Shown here one piece after another: positions 13,403 to 24,600 of a stretch of 64,000 nt of DNA. Every line of letters begins with the position of its first letter. The stretch's first letter is position 1. The position numbers and the translations under genes were made by a program. The notes under the pieces were generated by a model that was not told where the DNA came from, did not search any database, and was given only the letters and a program-made list of their open reading frames with translations. This DNA comes from Dendrophyllia cribrosa (taxonomy: Eukaryota; Cnidaria; Anthozoa; Scleractinia; Dendrophylliidae): assembly GCA_024195265.1 (NCBI GenBank), contig JAJLRJ010000011.1:18871927-18935926 (forward strand), written 5' to 3'.

Positions 13403-13684
13403 CAAGAAGACCAACCCCTAAGAGAGATCCTGTGACAGAGTTTTAATCCACCACAGTTTTACTTTATGTATCAGAGTCGGCTTCTTCGACGGCCTACGGC
13501 ACTAAATCTACAGATTAAAAGTCAGCGAGGAATCATTTCTGTTTAAAAAATGTTTTCAAAATGTCATTTGTAGCTAGTAATGAAGCCGAGGACAAGTAAA
13601 AGTCGAAATTGAAGGGCTGAAAACTTTGGAAAATTTCCATTTGTTGAGTTATTTAACGTCAATCCTGGGTTAACTTAATTGTGC

Positions 13685-13709
13685 TTTGAACAACCCGGCC
13701 CAGAAGTTC
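13685..13709. repeat. Partial right end of the MITE family found at 13752-13908
   Basis: The sequence around AACAACCCGGCCCAG followed by AAGTT matches the right terminus and flank of the neighbouring intact element. It is probably a decayed second copy. Confidence 0.5.
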
Positions 13710-13751
13710 AGATTATTAGATTAATTTTCTTTTTATTTATTTCTAGAAGTT

Positions 13752-13908
13752 CTGGCCACGGTTGTTCACAAAAGGTGGACAGCGCCATCCGCCGGATAAA
13801 TCACTATCCAGTAGATAAGTATTAACAAAACCAATTGTGTTATCCGCTGGATAGTGATTTATCCGTTGGATAGCGCTATCCATGCACCTTTTAAACAACC
13901 GGGGCCAG
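13752..13908. mobile_element. 157-bp MITE with CTGGCC/GGCCAG ends
   Basis: The termini are inverted repeats (CTGGCCACGGTTGTT against AACAACCGGGGCCAG), and the interior contains a second inverted pair around GGATAAATCACTATCC. It is flanked on both sides by the 5-bp direct repeat AAGTT (13747-13751 and 13909-13913), the expected footprint of target-site duplication. Confidence 0.78.
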
Positions 13909-14680
13909 AAGTTAAGATAAAAGCAATTCTCCCACATTGTTAGCTATTTGTTAATACCCAAAAAACAACAGAAAATTGATAAAGAAGAGAAAGCGTGGCA
14001 GTAAAAAAAACCGCGTTTTACTAACTGAGAGAAACCAGAAACCCATGGAGAAACGTAGAAAAGAGATCTCGAAGAAAGGATTTTAAGATCTAGTTCGTAG
14101 TACAACCTCAGTTATAACTCTTCTGTCAGTTTTGGTAATGAGTTTGCATACGCAATTGGAAATTTCATACTTTTTGACGAAGGCAGGCTGTGGAATGACG
14201 CAAGGTGTAACTCAAACTTTGTGCAGGACAAATAGAGACAAATTCGATTTCTCTTCTAACAAAATTGTTTGTTATTTATATCCACAATACTGGGCAAAAT
14301 GTTTTAATTTAAAATAACTTTAAGAGTGGTGCTGTACTAAAGAAAAAATTTACAGACAAGTAGATTTTCTACAAACTATTTCCATTTTCGCACGGCAGTA
14401 TTTTGAACACCGTCAATGTTATGCCATCTGAAAATCACTATTAGTTTTGCATCGCGTTTCAGCTGTTTTGGGGGGCAAAAAGAAAGCAAAACATGATTTG
14501 TGCTGGTGATTAACAAAGAAATTCTCATTAGTCGCGAAGAGTTGTACATGGGGTTTTGACAACGCGTTAATTTTTTACCAGATTTTTGTACTGCAGAAAA
14601 GGGTATCATATACGAAATTTTCACCGGATAATTATCACTTGTTCATTGAAATAAAAGAAATCAATAAGAAATCATTACTT

Positions 14681-14893
14681 AGGGCGCTTACCATTTGTCA
14701 GGACTGGCCGGCCAGACCGGTCCGTTTGTAACTAGAATGTATCTTTTTGAAGACTTGTTCCTACAAGTCCATCAAAAGGGTGCATACTATTTCCAAATTT
14801 ACCAGTCTGGCCAACCAGTTCTGGCAAATAATGGAATTATATTTACGAATTGAGCGGTCCAGCCGGGCAGTTCTGACAAATGGTAAGCGCTCT
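14681..14893. mobile_element. Harbinger-like MITE, ~211 bp
   Basis: TIRs of about 30 bp: GGGCGCTTACCATTTGTCAG at the left, its imperfect reverse complement at the right (CTGACAAATGGTAAGCGCTC). TTA flanks both ends (14679-14681 and 14893-14895), matching the 3-bp TWA target duplication and GGG-starting TIR of PIF/Harbinger elements. No coding sequence is present. Confidence 0.72.
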
Positions 14894-14989
14894 TAGTTAA
14901 AAAAAATACAAAAATACAAAACTAATACAAAAGCAAAAATACAAACGCAAACGCAAAACTTGCCGACTTTTTTGCCCAAAACATTTTTT

Positions 14990-15175
14990 TCAAAAAATGA
15001 GTGAACAGCGCATAACCTCGATGCAAACAAACCACGTAAACAAACCGTAAAACGGTTTTAAAAAGCACATATTACCTTTAATTCTCGATAAGGTGGATTT
15101 TTGCATCGAAAAAAGTGCTGCCATTTCTTTGAACTCAAGAAAATGTGAAACGACGGTTTTGAATTGCTGATCCTG
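14990..15175 (-). other. Weak candidate exon on -
   Basis: On the minus strand an AG acceptor near 15175 opens a frame (DQQFKTVVSHFLEFKEM...) that reads coding-like to a GTAATA donor near 15075. Its phase does not join directly to the first exon at 18351-18435, so at least one more exon would be needed. I do not recognise the sequence and list it only as a lead. Confidence 0.15.
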
Positions 15176-15200
15176 GCAATATGCAGAACGCATGTCATAT

Positions 15201-15315
15201 ATGAAATATGAACCTACTATATGGCCTAGCTCGCCGCGAGTCTCTCGTAACTCAGTGGTTAGAGTATCTGACCAGTGTGCGGAAGGTCATAGGTTCGATT
15301 CCTGTCGGGGCGCAA
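15201..15315 (+). repeat. Tandem unit 1 containing a tRNA-like sequence
   Basis: A 115-bp unit starting with a 21-bp segment (15201-15221) that recurs at 15316-15336 with one mismatch. The tRNA-like core spans 15241-15313: D arm ACTC/GAGT, seven-base anticodon loop CCAGTGT in a stem with one mismatch, and T arm with TTCGATT loop. Both pol III box positions are recognisable. The acceptor stem has one C:C mismatch and several G:T pairs, and the base before the presumed AGT anticodon is C instead of T. A tRNA pseudogene or SINE head is therefore more likely than a working tRNA. Confidence 0.7.
15241..15313 (+). pseudogene. tRNA-like pseudogene or SINE head (Thr-AGT-like)
   Basis: The 72-nt spacing of arms is exactly that of a type I tRNA: 7-bp acceptor positions, 4-bp D stem, 5-bp anticodon stem, 5-base variable loop and 5-bp T stem. 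C at position 33 and the acceptor mismatch argue against function. Confidence 0.5.
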
Positions 15316-15336
15316 ATGAAATATGAACCTAGTATA

Positions 15337-15647
15337 CAGTCCTTTGATTAAACGTTGTCATTGATCGGTCTCCCCCTTACGCGACCAGACCGAAAGGGAG
15401 TATGGGTGAATTAAAATGCATGATTAATTATTCTCTATCGCGTTTGCAATGGAGAACAAAACTCACGTTTGTCTTCGCGTGTTACGCAAAGACAACAAGA
15501 GTCGCTTCGATACATATTCCGTTAAGGACGTTCCGTATTTTGATAATGTGCAGTTGTTGAATGTGAATTGATTTCTCTCCATAATCCTTTTCGGTCTGGT
15601 CGCGTAGGGATGAGACCGATCAATGACAACGTTTAATCAAAAGACTG
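15337..15647. mobile_element. Mariner-like MITE, 311 bp, inserted at TA
   Basis: Ends begin CAGTC and the TIRs extend about 68 bp (15337-15404 against 15578-15647). TA is duplicated at 15335-15336 and 15648-15649. CAGT ends plus TA duplication are characteristic of Tc1/mariner elements. The interior has no transposase. It interrupts the second tRNA-like tandem unit. Confidence 0.85.
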
Positions 15648-15668
15648 TATGGCCTAGCTCGCCGCGAG

Positions 15669-15741
15669 TCTCTCGTAGTTCAGTGGTTAGAGCATCCGAA
15701 CGATGTACAGTAGGTCATAGGTTCGAGTCCTGTCGGGGCGC
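15669..15741 (+). pseudogene. Second tRNA-like copy (degraded anticodon arm)
   Basis: Same family as 15241-15313: identical lead-in (GGCCTAGCTCGCCGCGAG), intact D arm and T arm (TTCGAGT loop), and the same 3' end CGGGGCGC. The anticodon stem no longer pairs. The unit's 5' part lies at 15316-15336, on the other side of the MITE. Confidence 0.55.
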
Positions 15742-15878
15742 ATTATTTTCTTAGTTCCACGCTCGTGACATGATGAACTTTACGTCTTTCCCAATTCAGA
15801 TTTGATGGTTTCACACGAGGGCTTCTTAGTACATCCAAAGTGCACTTGAAACCTACTTTGAATTTGAAAGAGTAAAAT

Positions 15879-15972
15879 GCACATACTTGGGCACATACTT
15901 GGGTACATACTTGGGCACATACTTGGGAACATACTTGGGCACATACTTGGGCACATACTTGGGCACATACTT
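15879..15972. repeat. 12-bp minisatellite (CACATACTTGGG)
   Basis: About eight copies of CACATACTTGGG with occasional substitutions. As 12 is a multiple of three, it creates false Cys-Pro-Ser-Met or Gln-Val-Cys-Ala repeat frames on the minus strand. Confidence 0.9.
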
Positions 15973-16050
15973 GAACCCTACTTTGTGTCCATGGAAACGT
16001 GTATTTTTGGTTTACGCTACCACATATGATGTACACCACGCTTGAGAAGA

Positions 16051-16765
16051 CACTTGACCAATGGGAAAACAGAAGCCGACTAAAAGGCACGTGCAGAGCA
16101 GCGCAAAAAATTGATAGTGATCGTTAGCTTATGTTCCAAGTAATGTACTTTCTCATCATGAGTGAACCCCAATTTTCTGAAGTGTTTTTGTTTTTTGATA
16201 AACTCAAGTGCGTTTGAGCCAAGCTCTTGCTTGTGACATACTTAACTTGTAGTGTGAGACCACCAATTATATTAGGGAGGGCGTACGTGGGCCCACATGA
16301 TCTTGGTTTTCGTTTTCGAGCTCTTCACGCTTTGCTCTTTTACGTCTTTCAGAAAAAAGAAAACAACCAAAAGATGCTACTTCTTACACGCACTCACCAG
16401 AACAGTTATTGATTGTAACTCCATGCAAAATACTCTTATTGAACAAACTTCTGTCGACAACTTCAACTTTATTGTATACACCTGCACTTGTAATTGCACT
16501 TTTTTAAATTAGCACTTTACACCTGCACTGCACATTTGCGTACATCACACCACTTGACCAATGGGAAAACAGAAGCAGACCAAAAAGCACGTGCAGCGGC
16601 GAAAAAATTGATAGTGATCGTCAGCTTATGTTCGAAGTAATACGCTTTCTCACCAGTTGTGAACCCCAATTTTCTGAAGTGTTTTTTTTTTGTAAACTCA
16701 AGTGCGCATGAGCCAGCACTGATTTACACCTGCACTGCACATTCGCGTGTATCACACCATTGTGG
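16051..16765 (+). repeat. Local direct duplications about 500 bp apart
   Basis: 16051-16219 matches 16551-16713 (shared start CACTTGACCAATGGGAAAAC), and 16511-16550 matches 16726-16765 (TTACACCTGCACTGCACATT). Both pairs are diverged. The pattern suggests a two-step local duplication of a repeat. Confidence 0.8.
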
Positions 16766-17116
16766 ATTATGATATATTAATAAATAAATGACATATACAC
16801 ACGCTTACCAATTGCGTGTATACAGAATCCAAGGTTTATCTCTCAGAGAAACAAACTACCCCATCGCTGCAGACAAAAAACGAGCGACTTGTAACAAGTT
16901 TAGCTCCCATTCAACGAGAAAAGAGAACACAACCATATATTGATACTAGATACGTATAAACCTTATTCATTAATTTATAAAATTTTTCTAACAGACCCTG
17001 CAGGCAGAGGGAATGAGCAAATATACAACACCTCAACAGGAGTTCTATGTTCCCTATCTACTTGAAGACTAGAGGCAGCAGTTAGACCAATACACGTTCG
17101 CTACAAAGTATGTTGT

Positions 17117-17272
17117 GATCACTGCTGCCTCTGGTACAGTTAAGGAGAGGCACGATAACTCCTGCCTCCGGTACAGTCAAGGTGAGGCACAATCACTGCT
17201 GCCTGCGGTACAGTTAAAGAGACGCACAATCACTGCTGCCTCCGGTACACAAAGGGATGCACAATCACAACA
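17117..17272 (+). repeat. ~40-bp minisatellite, about four units
   Basis: Repeats of the type CACTGCTGCCTCCGGTACAG followed by a purine-rich spacer. The open frame crossing them is a by-product of the repetition. Confidence 0.75.
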
Positions 17273-18350
17273 TGTTTTTGATGTGGAAAAGGGTTGGGAT
17301 CAGTCTGAGAGGGAAAATCGTGAAAATTGTACTGGAAAAGGGATAGCTTGAGCAAACCTCGAGGCAGCGAGGTGCCTCCAGACTTAAGGATCTTTTACAA
17401 CTGAATTCAACTCTCCTCACAGTGGTAACTCAACTCAACTCATGGCAACCCGACTCAACACATGGGAACTCGACTCTCTTTAATTTTCACTATATTGCTC
17501 TTTTTATCAGCTACGTTACGGGAAGTTGCCTCACTAGATTAAACGGCTCTTATACCTGAGTACATAGCTCTATTTGTGAATTTATTTGACACGACAGAAC
17601 ACGAATAAAAATATGGGAAACGATTTGAACAACGCGGCTTTAGTAATAATTAGTAATAAAAGTGTTAGCAGATTTACAGTTGCGAAGGTGTAAAGAAACG
17701 AGAACCATAACATGGCGGAGACAACTGATATATATCCCCGTATGATTTAGTTAAACATTTGGTAACCGACAAGTAATTACAGCTAGAAGACCTTAATGAT
17801 CTAGTTGGCTGATATCAAGATTATAATTATAGTTAGCATAAGCTTAATTAGCATTAGCATAAGCTGGTGCATGAACAATAGAAGATATAATACAAGTTTG
17901 CATCTGCGCATTGTGGTATTAGAACTGAGACTCAACTGCTTGCTACTGTAGAGGGCTCAAAATCTGTCATGTGAAAGAATGAAAGTGCTAGATAACAGAG
18001 TTGGTGTCAAGTTGAATGTTTTGTTCGGTAGGTATTTTTCTTCGCCGATTTTTTCTGAGGGGGGTGGGGGGGGGGGGGGGAGGGGGCAGTTGTACACAGG
18101 CTATGATGAAATAAATTTACTTGACACTTTTACAAAAAAAAAAATCAATTTTATTCTTCCACATGTTCATAATGCGTAAGTCAATTCCAGCAGTGCCCAT
18201 CCCCCCCACCCCCGGGCCAACCCCCAGGCATTTGCCTTTTTTTAAATGGTATTAAAGCGGCTACAATACGTATGCATCTTCTTGTTTCTTTTGCCTTTGA
18301 AATGAAAACATTTACGGTATATTAAAAAGAAACAAAACGGTCAAACATAC
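17273..18350. other. Intergenic or intronic A+T-rich DNA with G-run
   Basis: No gene is supported. A G tract lies at 18058-18086 and C-rich DNA at about 18200-18230. The stretch would be the first intron of the minus-strand gene whose first exon ends at 18351. Confidence 0.35.
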
Positions 18351-18435
18351 CTTTAAAAATGTCTACAAGCTTTTCTGTCCCTCGGACCAGCCATTCTCCG
18401 ACAAACTCCTCGTCCTTGCCAATGACGGATGCCAT
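18351..18435 (-). CDS. First coding exon of a divergent unknown gene
   Basis: Reading the minus strand from ATG at 18435-18433 gives MASVIGKDEEFVGEWL and twelve further residues ending in DIFK. A GTATGT splice donor follows at 18350-18345 (phase 1). Good start context, a strong donor and coding-like composition support a real exon. Its ATG is 205 bp from the ATG of LRMDA, head to head, so the two genes likely share a promoter. I do not recognise the 28 residues. The next exon (towards lower coordinates) was not found with confidence and may be far away behind the repeats. Confidence 0.55.
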
Positions 18436-18640
18436 GTTGGAAGACAGAGGGAGGAGTTGTCAAACTGCGAGGCTGAAGCCACGTGGCTGTCCAATTGATT
18501 CCCTTGGGTAAATAGTTCCACATGACCAGCTGACCGGGACTTCAAGGCGGAAGTAGTAGGCCTGGTAACAAATCACAGTGAATAAACATGGCGGGTGCTA
18601 GTGGCAAGCTTGTGAGTTGAGGCCTTCGTAATTCACCACG
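18436..18640. promoter_or_regulatory. Bidirectional promoter between LRMDA and a divergent gene
   Basis: The 205 bp between two divergent start codons contain an ETS/GABP-type site (GGCGGAAGT, about 18547-18555) and a YY1-type site (AAACATGGCGG, 18584-18594). No TATA box is evident. This combination is typical of TATA-less shared promoters of broadly expressed genes. The ATG inside the YY1-like site opens only a ten-codon frame and is not the LRMDA start. Confidence 0.55.
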
Positions 18641-21600
18641 ATGGACGTCAGTGAAGCTTCTGTAATGCTTAATGACTCCCAGGTAATAGAACAATGTCTC
18701 TTGTTCGTTTTTTGCTTGGTTGAAAAGCTTTAATCCGAACGGCTAATGCATGATGCAACTTGCATTTCTACCACAAGCAAGCAGCGTCATGAAGCTATCA
18801 TATGATTTGTACAAAGGAATATTTGCGTTGATTTTATAATGCAAACCCATTCTTTTACTTTACATAACTATGACAGCCAGTCTCTTCAAAATCTGTAAAA
18901 ATATTTTAAAATGACCTGTGTAATAATATATTGGTATTTCGCACTTACTGTATCGTTCTTTTAAGCTCATAGATTTTTGGAATTTTTAATAATGGTAATG
19001 AATCTGTTCCCATATTCTGGGTTAAAAGTGCTTTTATTTTACGTGGAATTCATGCTTGATTATAAGCATCATATAAAGATTTTGCAAGAAAACAACTAAA
19101 ATAAAATTTCTGTTCAATACAAGCATAAATAAAAATTGTTATAGAGCGGTTTTAAAATGAATTTAAAAAGTAATATTGTGGTTGCTTAGGTTTTGCATTG
19201 CTATGCTTTGTACTTGACTATGCATTCTTGTGTCATATTGTGATGCACTTGCATGCATTTTCCCTTGCTTGGCGATGGCTGCATGTATTTGCTTTGAGTC
19301 CTGATTGGTTCATTGGATTGTCTGTGTCTGTTGTGATTGGCCAGAGCGATTCCTTTGGTTTTGGTTTTACAGCATTCATTTGAAAACCATATAAGTGTTA
19401 CTGTGTTTGAAGAAGGTTGGGAAAAATAATGGAGAGTGCAAGGTATGGTTGGATTTACCAAGGGGAGTCACTGTTGTTCCAAAACACAGCTTGGCTGAAC
19501 CCTTGCATTGTGTTCTCCATCCTGTAATATATAACACATGGCTCCTATGTCAATTGTGGAGGCCCGTTGGTGCAATGGTTACCCTGTTGAACTTCAGGTT
19601 CGATGGTCTCGGCCATTGTGTTAAGAAACTTTACTAAACTTCGTCTCTGGAAACATCAAGATTCCCGGGAAACAAAATTCACTGTTTCCTGAGGGATCAG
19701 TCATTTAGTGATTTGTCATATAGCTTTCTTTGTTGTTGAAAAAACACAGTTTGAAAAATGTGCCAATCACTCAAGGTACAACATCAATTGCATCATAATC
19801 ATGCCACCTTTTGTCACAGTCTGATCACAGCGCTAGTGGGCAACAGTGTACTGCCACCCTCTGACGTCAAAATTGTTGCCTGTTTTTGCAAATGTTGCCT
19901 GTTCACATTTGGCAGGAAACAGTTTGTTTGTTAGATGTCATGTGACCATGAATCAACCAATGAATGCGCACATCGTATTGAGAAAAACTCCAGCTGCATA
20001 TATAACAATCAATGTTGTTTCCCTCCACCCAGGTGTATGATTGGGTACCGAAGACAAAATGCTAGAGGTAACCTTGTGATGGACTAGCATACCATCCAGG
20101 GGGGAGTGGTGATACTCCTAGTTGCAAACATGCTACAGAAACTGGGTTAAGCTGCGGCTGAGTGGGCTCCCGGTGGCATATGTATCACTTTACATACCTT
20201 TACCTATGCCAGTCTGACACTTTTAATGCATGGCTGTAGTTATTTGCTTTCATCTTGAAGGTGTCCTGCGTACCTTTGTCTTTGATCACTGCTCTGAGCT
20301 TGTCTGTAAGCCTAAAGGTGTATTACATGTGTATTGCATGCTGGACTTGAGACATTGCAGACTGGACATTTTGTACTGGACAATGCAGCAGAAAACATTG
20401 CATGTTTTGCGCTGCAGTATTTAATTTTGTAAGCCTGGTGCTGGAAGTCAATTTTGTTTGTCAAATGTTCTATTTTTGCACTTAATTGATAATCTTTGAT
20501 AATTGTGTACAGGAATAATTTTGCATAATTATGTCAGGCTTTTAGCCAGAAATTTAAAAGTGGATGTCCTGAAGATATTTCCCATCTTAAATTTTTAAAG
20601 GATAAGGTGCAATTTTCATGAATTTCTTTAAAAAGTGGGCATCCACAGGACGCCTGGACACCCTGTTGGTTAAAAGCTGGAATTAATTTACATCAAACCA
20701 AAACACTTTGATTTTAAAATTTGACAGCTTATTTGTTGGCTACCAATATGATGCAAGATCAAACCCCAAGAAAAATAAGCAGTCATGGAGCTACATGTAT
20801 CTTTTGGATTGTTATTTGCTGAATGATTGTATTCTAGTGATTTGTGATTGCTCTTTCATGTTAGAGAAGAGGAAATTGTATAAACGGCCCGTCGACTGAA
20901 AAGAGTTTCAAAACTGTAGATGTGGGGTTGCTTTCACTGCAGTGTACAGTTGAACAGCCTTTCATCTTAGACAATTTATATTGGAGAGGGTTCAGTGTTT
21001 GATCATTTGCAAGCATTATATTTAAGGGGTAGTGAATGGTAATTTTGAGATGGCGAGATCAGCATTTTTCTCTGGGTCAGAACTTGTTGTCTTTCTAAAA
21101 TGCGAGACCAAGACCGAGACTGCTTTCATTTAATGTTTACAATGAGAATCCTGGACTCTGTTAACTCCTAACAGTTACATTTACATGGCTACTGTGAAAA
21201 GCAGGTCTTTCACTATAATTTTTCTATAGGGAGCATGTTTCTGTCATCCGCTTGTAATATCAACGGCTTTGAAAAATATTGAAGCGAATGCATGAGTCCA
21301 CGCAGCTGCAATATTGACACTGGATGGTTAACTTTGTGAATGACGTCGCTGATCCAGGGATTGCTGGAGAGAAACTAGATTGGCCTTGCTCTTTTCTTGG
21401 AGTAACAGTAACTTGTTGTATTTTTGCTGATATCATCTACATGTAACTGATGTGGAGTTTGAAAATATTCCAATGCAACTTGAGCTAAATCACTTCGTAC
21501 TGAGCGGCCTTTGTTTTCTTTAAACAAGCATGATCCATTGAGTCCATCGATACCATTTCTTTTCGAATGTTTAATACGGTACTCCTGCATCCGTCAACAA

Positions 21601-24600
21601 CATTTATCCGAATTTACAACAATATTGATTCTACTCAATACACACGAAAACAAAATCATAAAATTACAAACTGGACAGAAAAAATACAGGGTTGTGGTTT
21701 TCTATTAAATTGGAAACCACATGCAAAAATTCAGCTCATTTGGATGAAAAATAAAAAAATAAAATATAAAAAAAAACAAAATTCGACATACTGTAGAATG
21801 GTTATGCTCCACCGTCATCAGTTGTAATACACTTAGGATTGCAAATTGGAAAAGAGGTGTTAATTTATTGTGAGCCAGCTAGACTAATTTCAAACAATTC
21901 ACACAATTGGATCTTGTCATGAAGAAAAGAACAAATACGAGTTCACACAAAAATCAATATATAAATAACTAATTTCGGATTCTGAATCTAATTGGTTGGA
22001 AATTGAAATCAAGGTATATTCACTGAAAATTTTGTTTGTTTCAGTTGTCATATGTCGGTCAAGAGGCTGAAAGTATACCAGGAATTATTGGAAGTAAATA
22101 TGGAAAGGTGGTCAAGATATTGGACCTGAGCTATAATCAGCTGAGGTAACAACAATTAAATTAATGGATGCCTGTTATGCATTTTTGTGTAATCTATTGA
22201 CTAATCAACAATATCGTATTTATTGTAAGGCTAATACTAGTTAAAAGGAACTGCTTGAAGTTATGCTCCTGGCCTGTGAAGGCATTATTCTTCTGGGTAG
22301 TAATTCAGGCTAAACAAACCAAAAAGCAAATAGTATCCTATTTACACCGGTCTTACCCATACTCCTTTGAGTTATGGAAGAATGGCGGCCACTTGCGAAT
22401 ACGGAGGCAAAAAGTTAGTATACAAAGGGAGGGAAGGGCGGGATAGAAAGTGACCAAAAGGAGCGGAGTACAGGCAAGATGACACAAGGCTGAACGCGAC
22501 GCATGAGCAAGTACGAACCAAACAACTTCTATCTCGAAGTGATAATTTATTCCTTGAGGTGACTCCTTTTATATCGCTTTGGGTAAGACCGCTGTAAATA
22601 GTATCCTATTTACACCGGTCTTACCCATACTCCTTTGAGTTATGGAAGAATGGCGGCCACAGAAAAGATGCAAACGGGTTCCCCGCAACACAAACAACCG
22701 AGACTTGACTAAGGACCGCAATCTTAAACACCCAGACTAAACTAAGGACCCCAACATAAAATACCCACACTAAACTATAAGAGACCCCAGACTAAAAGAA
22801 GCAGTAGTGGGGCCAACACAGAGTCCTGTCCCATTCTAAAACACGCCTATTACTGGGGTAGGGGACGTTTTGGGGGAGAGGACGCTAGAGGAGCCGTGAA
22901 GGACTTCTTTAAGGAAAGCTGGAGAAATATGCTTGTTGCAGGGCTCTGTCATTCCCTGAGTCACGTCTAAAGGCATACCCCTATAATAAACCCAACGCAG
23001 GTGGGGAGCAGAATGGCTAATAGGGTTGAAATCATCCGACATCTCCCAGTATGGAATGGAAAAAATGACCGACTAGAAGGCGCTTAATGGGAGGCTACAA
23101 GGGAAAGACAAAAGAAAAGGCGTGTGAGAGGGTAAAAGGGGCAAGCGCGACGGGACTCAGGGAATGACAGCTTGGAGCCCCGGTAATCCGAGAGGGAATA
23201 AGACTCCCGTTCCAAACAGTCATTCCAAGAGTAAGGGAATAAAGGAAGGCGAAACATAAACACGCGTAAAGGAAAATAGGCTTGAAGCGAAGGGAACAAG
23301 GATATATGCAAATACAGAATAAAGGAGGTGCAAAAGGATGCGCGCATGCATAAAACAAATTCTAACGAGCAGCAGTGAAAAAAGGGGCTAAAAACAAGGG
23401 GCAAAGAACAATAGAGGCTGAATAGAATAAGCCAAAACGTGATAATTAAAACCTTAAACAAGGCCAGGAAACAAAAACGGCCATACAACAAATAAATCCA
23501 TAGACGCAGCATGACACAATAAAACAAAACGAGAAGCAAAACGGAGAAGAAATAAAATCGAGACAAAACAAAATACGCATAGGCAAAAATATAGTGAAAA
23601 TTATAACCTATAATAAAAAACAACTTTAACTGCATTAACACAAAATATACTTGCACAACCAGGATACTTCCTGACAACGAAATAACACCCAGACATAGGA
23701 TTGAGATAGAAAATTCCCGCAAAACAAACTTAAGCCATGGGGCTAGAGGCGCCAAACATTGAACAAAACAGAAAGCAATTAAATAAATAGCCGAAAACAA
23801 GTAGGCAGCAGGAAACGAACAAATATAGCGGAAAACAGATAAATAATTTACCAGTAAGCAAGATAAAACAGATACGAGTATATGTAACCAACAAATCGTA
23901 ATAAACACTTCTGCTCTGGAGCCACAAACAATACAATACCAGGGAACGAGTAATTTAGCAATTTGCGTCCCTGTAACTAAGAAAACGCTCCACAGAGTCA
24001 GGAAAATACCAAATGCCGTAAATAACTTCTGCTCTGGAGCCACAACCATAAAATACCAGGGAACGAGTAATTTAGCAATTTATGTCCCTGTAACTAACAA
24101 AACGCTCGACAGAGCCAGGTAAATACCAAATGCCGTAAATAACTTCTGCTCTGGAGCCACAACCATAAAATACCAGGGAACGAGTAATTTAGCAATTTAT
24201 GTCCCTGTAACTAACAAAACGCTCGACAGAGCCAGGTAAATACCAAATGCCGTAAATAACTTCTGCTCTGGAGCCACAACCATAAAATACCAGGGAACGA
24301 GTAATTTAGCAATTTACGTCCCCGTAACTAACAAAACGCTCGACAGAGTCAGGTAAATGCCAAATGCCGTAAATAACTTCTGCTCTGGAGGCACAACTAT
24401 AAAATACCAGGGAACGAGTAATTTACCAATTTGCGTCCCTGTAACAAACAAAACGCTCGACAGAGTCAGGTAAATGCCAAATGCCGTAAATAACTTCTGC
24501 TCTGGAGCCACAACCATAAAATACCAGGGAACGAGTAATTTAGCAATTTGCGTCCCTGTAACTAACAAAAACACTAGGAAGAGCAAGGAAACGTGAAAAA

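Larger units (their letters stand above)
18683..22044 (+). other. LRMDA intron 1
   Basis: Bounded by GTAATA and TTTCAG. It contains two dispersed-repeat families shared with 46.9, 55.6 and 60.7 kb, and a 350-bp repeat shared with intron 3 (all listed separately). A further repeat-like block lies near 20064-20160 (starting CTTGTGATGGACTAGCATAC). No independent gene is supported. Confidence 0.7.

Noticed and set aside
15241..15741. Two functional tRNA genes
   Set aside because: The acceptor stem mismatch, C before the anticodon in copy 1 and broken anticodon stem in copy 2 indicate pseudogenes or SINE heads.
15743..16090. Minus-strand frames with Cys-Pro-Ser-Met or Gln-Val-Cys-Ala repeats
   Set aside because: Created by a 12-bp minisatellite. 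No start context, splice signals or homology.
23908..24563. CRISPR-like array
   Set aside because: The 117-bp units are directly abutting and nearly identical throughout, with no unique spacers, in an animal intron.
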